A stretch of 8,319 bases of DNA, from assembly GCA_014380825.1 (NCBI GenBank), contig JACMJD010000205.1:1-8319 (forward strand), read 5' to 3'. A program made the position numbers and the translations under genes. This document shows positions 1-6,391 of this stretch, one piece after another. The notes under the pieces are model-generated. The model saw only the letters and a program-made list of their open reading frames with translations, did not search any database and was not told where the DNA came from. The stretch is from Phycisphaerae bacterium (GTDB lineage Bacteria; Planctomycetota; Phycisphaerae; Tepidisphaerales; Tepidisphaeraceae). The stretch's first letter is position 1, and each line of letters opens with the position of its first letter.

Positions 1-186
1 AAGATGCCTTCAAGGTATATCATCCGGTATTACCTAGCCTTTCGGCTAGCTATCCCGGATTCCGGGGCACATTAGCGATACATTACTCACCCGTCCGCCA
101 CTGACGTATTGCTACGTCCGTTCGACTTGCATGTCTTAGCCACGCCGCCAGCGTTCAGGCTGAGCCAGGATCAAACTCTTCAATTA
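1..186 (-). rRNA. rrs: 16S ribosomal RNA, 5' end (partial, runs off the left edge)
   Basis: The reverse complement contains the universal 16S start (AGAGTTTGATCCTGGCTCAG), followed by a GAACGCTGGCGGCGTG block and an ATGCAAGTCGAACG block, then GGCGGACGGGTGAGTAA of the first variable region. Aligning TTGAAGAG to E. coli positions 4-11 puts the mature 5' end near 186. Only about 186 nt of the ~1500-nt gene are inside the window; the rest lies to the left. The wording of the conserved blocks (CCTGAACGCTGGCGGCGTGGCTAAG read in pieces) fits Phycisphaerae-type planctomycetes from memory, but the genus cannot be fixed from this fragment. Open reading frames over this stretch are not genes. Confidence 0.98.
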
Positions 187-214
187 AATTTCTTGGCACG
201 GAATGCTCCTGATG

Positions 215-255
215 CGCCATGTCACGCGCAGGTTATTAACCTGCGGCTAATGGCG
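215..255 (-). other. Pre-16S leader hairpin just upstream of the mature 5' end
   Basis: Inner arms CGCAGGTT (227-234... read 227-234) and AACCTGCG (238-245) enclose a 3-nt ATT loop. Outer arms CGCCAT (215-220) and ATGGCG (250-255) can extend the stem across an internal loop. It begins about 29 nt upstream of the 16S start. It is plausibly a folding or processing element of the precursor. No U-tract follows, so it is not a terminator. Confidence 0.5.
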
Positions 256-583
256 ACTGACACTTTCACAACCGTGTTTATCCTCGAAATGAGTTTGTCC
301 GAACCGATTAAACCAAGACAGTTCAATCGGCTGTTACTGCTCCCATACCGGCAAAGGTACGGAAGTCAGTCGAGCATTCGCTAAACCGCAAGCGGCACAA
401 CGAACGCTCGAACGCAAGGCTCAAACATCTTTCTGGCTTTAACTCAAATAAAATGATCAGTGATCACTTCTTTGCGTGAACCACAAGGATGCTCAAGATC
501 TTGGATGCCCGATCGCCTCGCAGTTCACCTTCCATGAAATCTCATGGGGGTGAGCAGTTCCTCGATCGAGCGGGATCTGGTGC

Positions 584-613
584 CTGGACCACTTCAGTAC
601 ATGAAGCGTCCAG
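584..613 (-). other. Pre-16S leader hairpin downstream of boxA
   Basis: Outer arms CTGGAC (584-589) and GTCCAG (608-613) and inner arms CTTCA (592-596) and TGAAG (602-606) form an imperfect stem with a GTACA loop. It starts about 35 nt downstream of boxA in the direction of rRNA transcription. A structural or processing role in the precursor RNA is inferred from position only. Confidence 0.45.
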
Positions 614-647
614 ACTCACATCCTCGCGGTCTGTCCGACTATTCACT

Positions 648-659
648 TGTCAAAGAGCA
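648..659 (-). promoter_or_regulatory. boxA rRNA antitermination site
   Basis: The reverse complement reads TGCTCTTTGACA, nearly identical to the E. coli rrn boxA (TGCTCTTTAACA), the RNA site bound by NusB-S10 to make rRNA transcription resistant to Rho. It lies about 85 nt downstream of the predicted proximal start site and about 460 nt before 16S, so transcripts from both promoters carry it. A small hairpin at 692-702 sits upstream of it, in the order boxB-boxA known from rrn leaders. Confidence 0.85.
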
Positions 660-749
660 CACAAACAACTGCATACGTCCGTGAAAACTTTCGTTCCCAA
701 CGTCGTGATCTCATTCGCCTGGCGTTAACTTTCCGTCAGGGGAGGCGGA

Positions 750-797
750 ATACTATCGTCGCGTTCCGTTCTGTCAACGGGTGTCGCGAAAATTTTC
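750..797 (-). promoter_or_regulatory. Proximal rRNA promoter with UP-like element
   Basis: On the - strand a perfect -35 TTGACA (777-772) is followed by a 16-bp spacer and a -10 TAGTAT (755-750, 4 of 6 consensus). The symmetric AT tract GAAAATTTTC (797-788) lies about 10 bp upstream of the -35, where an UP element would contact the RNA polymerase alpha subunit. The expected start is near 743, in a C-rich stretch (TCCGCCTCC), a GC-rich discriminator typical of growth-rate-controlled rRNA promoters. No data confirm activity. Confidence 0.7.
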
Positions 798-1017
798 CCG
801 CAGCAAACTCCGGCTCGTTTTCAGCTGCGACTGCGCAGCAGTTTGACGAACAGCTGGCGGGCAAAACCCCAGCGGGCGACCGCTGAAACTTTCAATTGTC
901 ACAGTGTTGCAAGAGCAACGGGCAGCCAAAGTCTCGTTTCGCCGCAGTTCAAGCACCGCGGCAGACATCAGCCGTAGGTTTGAATCCGACCAAAGCGGTC
1001 CAAGCAGTGACGGGCGG

Positions 1018-1046
1018 ATTATGCTTCGCGATCCCTTAACTGTCAA
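1018..1046 (-). promoter_or_regulatory. Distal rRNA promoter (sigma70 type)
   Basis: On the - strand TTGACA (1046-1041), an optimal 17-bp spacer and CATAAT (1023-1018, 5 of 6) form the best promoter match in the window. The bases after the -10 are CCGCCCG, a GC-rich discriminator as in stringently controlled promoters. The start would be near 1011, about 825 nt before 16S and about 270 nt before the proximal start, giving the tandem P1/P2 arrangement familiar from rrn operons. Confidence 0.75.
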
Positions 1047-1176
1047 GCGGCGTCGCGCCACACATTCGTGACCCTGATCGACTCGCCCTTAACTTTACGA
1101 CGGCGCCAACCTCGGGTTCGCTCGCTAGCTGAAAAAGTTCTGTCCGCAAGCCCTTGTCGTCGGCCACTTTATATGG

Positions 1177-1205
1177 TCGCCAGTAATGCGTTCGAACGCT
1201 AGAAT
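1177..1205 (+). promoter_or_regulatory. Candidate promoter for the 912-aa protein gene
   Basis: TCGCCA (1177-1182, 4 of 6 to TTGACA), a 17-bp spacer and TAGAAT (1200-1205, 5 of 6 to TATAAT) point toward the gene at 1273. They would give a 5' leader of about 60 nt. The site is divergent from the rRNA promoters and about 130 bp from the distal one. The -35 is weak, so this is a candidate only. Confidence 0.4.
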
Positions 1206-1209
1206 CCGC

Positions 1210-1226
1210 GGCGATTGTTAATCGCC
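1210..1226. promoter_or_regulatory. Inverted repeat at the expected transcript start
   Basis: A perfect 7-bp inverted repeat, GGCGATT and AATCGCC with a GTT centre, lies 5-21 bp after the candidate -10 of the gene at 1273. It could be an operator covering the start site or a 5' stabilising hairpin. Only its symmetry and position support this. Confidence 0.3.
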
Positions 1227-1272
1227 TGACGTTCATGCGTTCTCAAAATGTTTCTGGTTTGATGAGCATTCG

Positions 1273-4011
1273 ATGCCCGACATCCGCTGTAACGAGTGTG
1301 GCCGATTCGTCCGCGTGCAGGGGCTCGCGGCCACTTGCCCCACCTGTGGCAATCTACTGACAACCGGGCCGCTTCCTGGGGCGACATCCGCATCTTTCGT
1401 ACAGCAACCGCCTCAATCGGATGACCTGACCGCAGTTCCGCCCTACCCGGCACTTGATCAACCGGCGGCTGCCGAACCGATGGCCGTCCTCCCTCTTTCG
1501 CAGCCGGGACCGGCAGGGCCGGTTCCCCCGGTTCACGTGAGCTATTGGAAAATCATCGGCATCGCGGTCCTGATCGTCGTTGGACTGCTCCTAACGCTCG
1601 ACTGGATGCGAGTCCGTTTCGCCAACCGCGTAACACCCGTTGCCGCGACCGCTCCCACCGGCCCACCACCCGTTTGGATTCCGCCGACGAACAACTCGTC
1701 TTCGATCTTTAGTGAGAACACACCAGCGCGCGCGCCCGAACCGACTCCCGCGCCGCCGCCATCACCGCCTCCCGCGACCGCGCCGAGCTACCCGCACCTG
1801 TCGCTTGCGTACGTACGCCCGCAGCCGCCCGAGCGTCCGCCGGCGACGTCGCTGACCGACGCGCAAGTCGGCGAATCGATCCGCAAAGGCGTCGAGTGGC
1901 TGATCGAGGAATTCTCCGGCTCGCGCCTGAAATCCGGCGACGGAGTCGATGCCGAAACTTTCGCCGGCCGAAATGCACTGGCGGCTTATGCGCTGCTGCA
2001 CGCGGGTCAGGCGCTCAACGACCCTCGACTCACGCCGCAGACCGATCTGATGAAGGGAATGATCGACCGGCTTAAAGATTTCTCGATGAGCGGAAATCGC
2101 GCCACCTACTCGCGCGCGCTCCGACTCAACGCGCTCGCTGTCTACGCGCGACCCGAAGACCGCGCGGCCATCGAAGCGGATGCGAAGTATCTTCTCAGCT
2201 CTTCGCTCCGCGGGGCGTTCACCTACGAGATGCCGCCCGAACAAAACCGCCCCACCGCCGGTGGCTGGGATAACTCAAACTCGCAATACGGCGCGCTTGG
2301 ACTCTGGGCGGCGGCAGACGCGGGATATCGCGTGCCGAATGTGTTCTGGTCTGATGTCGAACGTCACTGGACCGAATCGCAAACTCACAGCGGCGCCTGG
2401 GGGTACAGCCCCGGCGCGAACAACGGAAACCTCGCGCTCACCGCCGGCGGCATCACGTCGCTCTTCGTCGCGCGCGATCAAATGCTCGCCAACGCGTCCG
2501 AGCTTTCTCCCAACGCCAACGCGCCACGCGCAATTCAGCGCGGCATCGAATGGCTCGACGAAGGCGACAACGCCATCCGTCTCGACGGCGGCCACTTCGG
2601 TTACTCGCTCTACGGATTGGAGCGCGCGGGGCTCGCCAGCGGATACAAATTCTTCGGCAACCACGATTGGTATCTCGAACTGGCGAACAAAGTGATCGCC
2701 ATGCAGAAACCCGACGGCTCGTGGGACGGCGGCGACAGCGCGCAAGTCGAAACATCATTCGTCCTGCTCTTCCTCTCGCGCGGCCGACATCCGGTTCTCT
2801 TGAGCAAGCTCGAATTCGAAGGCAACTGGGCCAACTACGCGCGCGACTTGGCCAATCTCACGCGCTGGGCGGGCAAGCAGCTCGAACGTCCGCTCAACTG
2901 GCAGGTCGTCGATATCAAACGATCGTGGCAGGAATGGACCGACAGCGCGGTTCTTTACATCGCCACCGACAAGCCGCCGGAGCTAACCGATTCGAGCATC
3001 GAGAAGCTTCGCTCGTTCGTCCAGGCCGGCGGGATGATCTTCACGCACGCCGACAAGAACAGCGCCGCGACCAACGAATTCGCCGCGAGCCTGGCAAAGA
3101 AACTGTTCCCGCGATACGCGCTCGAACCGCTGTCGAAGGATCACGTGGTGTACACCGCGCTTTATCCGATGAGGGATCGCCCGGATCTGCTCGGCATGAG
3201 CAACGGCGTGCGATTGTTGATGGTTCACTCGCCAACCGATCTCGCGAAGGCATGGCAGCGCCGACTCGATCGCACGCAGCGCACGCCGTTCGAGATGGGC
3301 GTGAACATCGCGATCTACGCATCAGGCCGGCGCGAACTGCGCAATCGCGTTGAGTCGATCTTCATTCCAGAGCCGCTCGACAAACCCGCATCAAACGTTC
3401 CAATCGCACGGCTACGATACAAAGGCAACTGGGATCCAGAGCCTGGTGGCTGGCGACGATTCGCGCGACAACTCGAAGGCGAAACGCGCATTCATCTCGA
3501 CGTGAAATCGGTCGACCTGCTCGACCTGAAGATCGACACCGCGCCGCTCGCGGTGCTCACGGGGGTCGGCGCGTTTCAAGTCAGCGCCGATGAGATCGCA
3601 GCACTTCGCGAATTCGTCCGCAAGGGCGGCGTACTGTTCATCGACTCGTGTGGCGGCGGAAAAGAGTTCGCCAGCAACGTCCGCTCGCAACTGCTCGACA
3701 AGCTCAACTCAACCACGCCGCTCGCGCCGATGGCGGGCGGACACGTGATCATCCAGGGCACCGAGCCCGGCATGGAAAAAGCCGCCCCGCTTCGCACGCG
3801 CGCGTACACCACCGAGGCGCTTCAAGGCGCACCCCCGCCGCCACTTCAATCGATGCGAATCGGCGACGGTCAGGTGATCTTCAGCGAGTTGGATGTGATT
3901 AGCGGCCTGCTCGGCACCTCGACATGGGGAATCATCGGATACCAGCCAACCGTCTCGCAGGCGCTAACGCGAAACCTCGTGCTGTGGTCGACCAAGGTCC
4001 CGCCACGGTAG
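1273..4011 (+). CDS. Zinc-ribbon, membrane-anchored, squalene-cyclase-like toroid protein with tandem DUF4159 domains
   Basis: A 912-aa protein. Residues 6-25 form a zinc ribbon with two CxxC pairs (C6/C9 and C22/C25). Residues 46-88 and 121-190 are proline-rich linkers on either side of one membrane helix (about 92-110). Residues 197-510 resemble the alpha/alpha-toroid prenyltransferase/squalene-cyclase fold, with repeated Trp-Gly elements such as SGAWGYSP (373-380) and a QW-like QKPDGSWDGG (478-487). I see no DxDD motif, so cyclase activity is doubtful. Residues 515-695 and 713-905 are two DUF4159 copies, each opening with GNW and carrying an LR-x-FV-xx-GG block about 68 residues later. The function is unknown; DUF4159 is often found beside MoxR/DUF58-type envelope genes, none of which are visible here. 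The start is chosen because the ribbon begins at once; the upstream GATGAG is a poor ribosome binding site. It is probably co-transcribed with the next gene, 11 nt downstream. Positive charges lie mainly after the helix (R113, R115, R119), which leaves the topology ambiguous. Confidence 0.85.
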   Translation: MPDIRCNECGRFVRVQGLAATCPTCGNLLTTGPLPGATSASFVQQPPQSDDLTAVPPYPALDQPAAAEPMAVLPLSQPGPAGPVPPVHVSYWKIIGIAVLIVVGLLLTLDWMRVRFANRVTPVAATAPTGPPPVWIPPTNNSSSIFSENTPARAPEPTPAPPPSPPPATAPSYPHLSLAYVRPQPPERPPATSLTDAQVGESIRKGVEWLIEEFSGSRLKSGDGVDAETFAGRNALAAYALLHAGQALNDPRLTPQTDLMKGMIDRLKDFSMSGNRATYSRALRLNALAVYARPEDRAAIEADAKYLLSSSLRGAFTYEMPPEQNRPTAGGWDNSNSQYGALGLWAAADAGYRVPNVFWSDVERHWTESQTHSGAWGYSPGANNGNLALTAGGITSLFVARDQMLANASELSPNANAPRAIQRGIEWLDEGDNAIRLDGGHFGYSLYGLERAGLASGYKFFGNHDWYLELANKVIAMQKPDGSWDGGDSAQVETSFVLLFLSRGRHPVLLSKLEFEGNWANYARDLANLTRWAGKQLERPLNWQVVDIKRSWQEWTDSAVLYIATDKPPELTDSSIEKLRSFVQAGGMIFTHADKNSAATNEFAASLAKKLFPRYALEPLSKDHVVYTALYPMRDRPDLLGMSNGVRLLMVHSPTDLAKAWQRRLDRTQRTPFEMGVNIAIYASGRRELRNRVESIFIPEPLDKPASNVPIARLRYKGNWDPEPGGWRRFARQLEGETRIHLDVKSVDLLDLKIDTAPLAVLTGVGAFQVSADEIAALREFVRKGGVLFIDSCGGGKEFASNVRSQLLDKLNSTTPLAPMAGGHVIIQGTEPGMEKAAPLRTRAYTTEALQGAPPPPLQSMRIGDGQVIFSELDVISGLLGTSTWGIIGYQPTVSQALTRNLVLWSTKVPPR

Positions 4012-4015
4012 TCTT

Positions 4016-4019
4016 GGAG
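4016..4019 (+). promoter_or_regulatory. Ribosome binding site deciding the start at 4023
   Basis: GGAG lies 3 nt before ATG 4023, between the stop of the preceding gene (4009-4011) and this start. The spacing is short, but it is the only good Shine-Dalgarno match near the start. It argues against the longer in-frame start at 3924, which would overlap the preceding gene by 88 bp and add 33 hydrophilic residues. Confidence 0.6.
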
Positions 4020-4022
4020 TCC

Positions 4023-5516
4023 ATGCGCAATGTGGGGCAAGCCGACACGGATGCGATCGACGTCACGCTGGTGCCAGCGACAGGCGACGTTGGTGTATCT
4101 TCTCGCGCGCTCTGGCCAATCCTGCTTGTCGCGTTCGCGTATCTTGCTAAAGCGATCTCGTCGGACGTCTCGAGTCTCAAGCGGCCATTCCCGCTGTCGC
4201 CGTGGGAGTCGGCCATTACCGTCGACGCCTGGCGCGTCACGCAGTGCCAAGCGATCTATACCGACCCCGCCAGTGGACACGCCACGCACATGTACGGCCC
4301 GCTCGCAACGTACGTTGCCGCGCCGTTCGTTGCGGCGTTCGGACCGGACCCGCGGATCCCGCGCACCATCTCATTCGTCGCGGCCAGCGCGCTGTGCGTG
4401 CTGCTTGGAGCAGTGTTTCTTCGATTGTACGGAATTGTTATTGCGCTGCTGGTCACCGCGGTAAGTTTCATGCAGTTCTTTCGCGTCGGACAGTGGGAAG
4501 TCGACGCGCGGCCGGACGCAGCGTCGCTGCTGTTTTCCGCCTTGGCGATGCTCGCATGGTATCGCGCGAACGTCGCCTTAACCGATCGAGATGCAATCAG
4601 GTGGACGCTCATCGGTTCGCTTTGCATGGTGCTTGGCATCTTCTTCAAACAGCAGGCGATCGCGCTGGCGATCGTTCCATTCGTCGTCCAACTTTTGCCG
4701 CGCGACCATCCGCCGCGCTGGCGAGTCGCGCTCATTCCGATCGCCGCCGCGGTGCTAACCGTCCTGTGTGTGCGATTGATCTCACCTTGGATGTTCTTCT
4801 ACATGTTTCGCGTGCCGGCGAGTTATTCCGTCGCGTGGCCTGATTGGCTGATCGCAATCATGGAAGTGATGCGCGTCGATGCCTTGTTCGTCCTGGCATT
4901 GGTCGGATGGGCGATCGTTCTGCAAGTGCGGGCAAGCCGAATCGAAACGGCCGATGCATTCCTGCTGGTCACCATCGTCATCGCCGTCCTGTTCGGCGCG
5001 GCCTTGCGCGCGAAACTTGGCGGCAATTTCAACTCGCTGCTACCGGCAACGCTGGCGATGACCGTGTTCGCCGCACGCGTACTGCCGGCGATCGCGAATC
5101 GTACACCCGTGTTCGTCGCGATCATCGCCCCGCTGCTCCTGCTCTCAGACATCGTCGGCGTTCGCCGAACGTTTGATCCGTCCATGACAGCTCGACACGG
5201 CGATCGTCAGTACGACCGCGTCATCGCCCGGGTCAAAGCTCTGCCCGGCACTGTCGTCACCCCGGACGATCCGACGATCGCGTTACGCGCCAAGGGTTAC
5301 GCCGGTCGAAGCGGTGAATGCGAGTTGGACGCGAACGGACGCGTGCTGACGGATCATGCGCTGAATGAAATCCGCTGGCCGGACTGGGTGGTTCAAGTTC
5401 GTGCGTCGCGGGCACCAACCTTGTCGGACGAAACGCTGGCGCGGTTCGGATTCGAGAAGGCGACACGCGGTATCCCCGCTGGTTCTGTTTACGTGTTATG
5501 GAAGCGCAGCAACTGA
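4023..5516 (+). CDS. Polytopic membrane protein, GT39/PMT-like (GT-C fold) glycosyltransferase
   Basis: A 497-aa protein with about 10-12 hydrophobic segments between residues 29 and 379 and a soluble C-terminal part (380-497). It has hallmarks of the PMT_2/ArnT-type GT-C family, which moves sugars from polyprenyl-phosphate carriers on the outer face of the cytoplasmic membrane. After the first helix comes an acidic loop, PWESAITVDAW (60-70), where E62 or D68 is the likely catalytic acid. It is followed by IYTDPASGHATHMYGPL (78-94), then EVDARPDAASLL (159-170) and GIFFKQQAIALAI (205-217), typical of these enzymes. The sugar donor and acceptor cannot be told from sequence. It starts 11 nt after the 912-aa gene, so the two are probably one operon and both act at the membrane. 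Its last 21 bp overlap the convergent gene. Assignment to the superfamily is fairly sure; glycosyltransferase activity is inferred. Confidence 0.85.
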   Translation: MRNVGQADTDAIDVTLVPATGDVGVSSRALWPILLVAFAYLAKAISSDVSSLKRPFPLSPWESAITVDAWRVTQCQAIYTDPASGHATHMYGPLATYVAAPFVAAFGPDPRIPRTISFVAASALCVLLGAVFLRLYGIVIALLVTAVSFMQFFRVGQWEVDARPDAASLLFSALAMLAWYRANVALTDRDAIRWTLIGSLCMVLGIFFKQQAIALAIVPFVVQLLPRDHPPRWRVALIPIAAAVLTVLCVRLISPWMFFYMFRVPASYSVAWPDWLIAIMEVMRVDALFVLALVGWAIVLQVRASRIETADAFLLVTIVIAVLFGAALRAKLGGNFNSLLPATLAMTVFAARVLPAIANRTPVFVAIIAPLLLLSDIVGVRRTFDPSMTARHGDRQYDRVIARVKALPGTVVTPDDPTIALRAKGYAGRSGECELDANGRVLTDHALNEIRWPDWVVQVRASRAPTLSDETLARFGFEKATRGIPAGSVYVLWKRSN

Positions 5517-6347
5517 TGCGGTTTCGCGCGGGATCGATTCGCGCGACAGTGCCGATCGAATGTGAGGTGATGCGTGCGGATCGGACATCGATCTCTGCCA
5601 ATCCAACAGCACGCCGGCGGCGCGCTTCGGCAGAAACACTTTCACCAACCCGCACCAGATCGGCCAAACCACGCTGGCGGCGAAGACGATGATCGCGCCG
5701 GTGTATGCCAGCAGGAAGAACAATCCACCCCTGTACGGCAGCGCTAGCGGGAACGGGCGATCGAGCGAATCCCAGTATCGCGCCGACGCGCCCAGCAAGA
5801 TGGCCGACATCACCAGGCCGGCGATCGCCGCGCCGACCCAGTGCCCGCGCCGCCAGCGAAGCAGCAGCATTCTCGCGACGCATCCGAATGCGAACGCGAA
5901 AATCGCGAACGCGAGCAGTCGTTCAGTGTCCACATCGCGGAATTGCAGCGGCAAGTATTGCGGCGCGACCTCCTCGTAAGTTCCGCCCGAGTTGTGCGCA
6001 GAGAACTCGTTGTATCGATAGATCCATTCGTTGCCCATCGCAAACCAGGCGAGCATCATCAAACCGAAGAATCCCAGCCGAAGTACGACCGATGCGATCA
6101 TCGCCAGCGACAGCACGCGCCCGAGAATTTTCTGCACCGCCGGCCGAAGCGTGTTGATCGGCTGATGATGGCCGCACTCGGGGCAATGGAATTGGCGGAT
6201 CGTGCACTGCTCGCACACCGACTGCGGCAGGCCGTGAAGGGAATAGCCGCAACGCTCGCAAAAGATCGGCAGCTCTTCGCCAAGGCGCGGCATGACCGGG
6301 CGTTTTGGTGGGTGCGCAGCTTCAGCGGGATCGGTGGTGAGGCTCAT
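5496..6347 (-). CDS. Zinc-ribbon membrane protein, unknown function
   Basis: A 283-aa protein. The cytosol-like N-terminus has three CxxC pairs (C30/C33, C45/C48, C55/C58) in a ribbon of the kind CERCGYSLHGLP...CPECGH. About four membrane helices follow (roughly 78-104, 143-165, 170-190, 207-238), with a polar loop at 105-140 and a charged, Ser-rich tail. I do not recognise a named family; short zinc-ribbon plus multi-helix proteins are common in planctomycetes. The frame stays open for another 98 codons upstream, but that part runs into rhaI and is hydrophilic and low-complexity in look, so I start at ATG 6347, 44 nt after the rhaI stop. No good Shine-Dalgarno sequence precedes it. It is probably transcribed with rhaI, though nothing in it suggests a role in rhamnose use. 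It ends convergently inside the coding end of the gene at 4023-5516. Confidence 0.75.
   Translation of the reverse strand: MSLTTDPAEAAHPPKRPVMPRLGEELPIFCERCGYSLHGLPQSVCEQCTIRQFHCPECGHHQPINTLRPAVQKILGRVLSLAMIASVVLRLGFFGLMMLAWFAMGNEWIYRYNEFSAHNSGGTYEEVAPQYLPLQFRDVDTERLLAFAIFAFAFGCVARMLLLRWRRGHWVGAAIAGLVMSAILLGASARYWDSLDRPFPLALPYRGGLFFLLAYTGAIIVFAASVVWPIWCGLVKVFLPKRAAGVLLDWQRSMSDPHASPHIRSALSRESIPRETASVAALP
5524..5546 (+). terminator. Candidate hairpin terminator 7 nt after the membrane protein stop
   Basis: TCGCGCG (5524-5530) and CGCGCGA (5540-5546) form a 7-bp GC-rich stem with a 9-nt loop, beginning 7 nt after TGA 5514-5516. There is no T-tract, so it is not a classical intrinsic terminator; it could stop exonucleases or act with Rho. 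It also lies inside the coding end of the convergent gene, so codon content may explain it. Confidence 0.3.
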
Positions 6348-6391
6348 AGAAGTTATTCGAATCAAGCCACCAAAGGTTTCAAGAGAGTGGC

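Larger units (their letters stand above)
187..1011 (-). other. Long pre-16S rRNA leader (non-coding)
   Basis: This 825-nt stretch lies between the mature 16S end and the expected start site of the distal rRNA promoter. It has no convincing protein gene. It holds the proximal promoter, boxA and several hairpins: CCGATT/AATCGG at 304-330, CCATGA/TCATGG at 532-547, a CTCGATCGAG palindrome at 561-570, and the two larger stems listed separately. A small CGTT-CCC-AACG hairpin at 692-702 lies on the promoter side of boxA, where E. coli rrn leaders carry boxB; that equivalence is only a suggestion. The leader should be removed by RNase III-type processing with a partner sequence downstream of 16S, which is outside the window. 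Confidence 0.75.

Noticed and set aside
489..886. Small open frames in the leader (two of 79 codons on +, more on -)
   Set aside because: They run over boxA, the promoter and leader hairpins, have no ribosome sites and no protein-like composition.
1168..1196. A third rRNA promoter on the - strand (TTCGAA-17-TATAAA)
   Set aside because: The -35 matches only 3 of 6 positions, and two much better promoters lie closer to 16S. Kept only as part of the divergent-region note.
187..1272. tRNA gene or CRISPR array in the large non-coding stretch
   Set aside because: I found no cloverleaf with TTCGAATC-type T-arm and acceptor pairing, and no regularly spaced direct repeats.
2550..3353. A 267-codon + strand open frame inside the 912-aa gene
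   Set aside because: Arg/Ala/Gln-rich translation in a shifted frame; the host frame carries recognisable toroid and DUF4159 sequence through the same bases.
3924..4022. 33-codon N-terminal extension of the GT39-like protein
   Set aside because: It overlaps the end of the preceding gene by 88 bp, and GGAG directly before ATG 4023 gives a better start.
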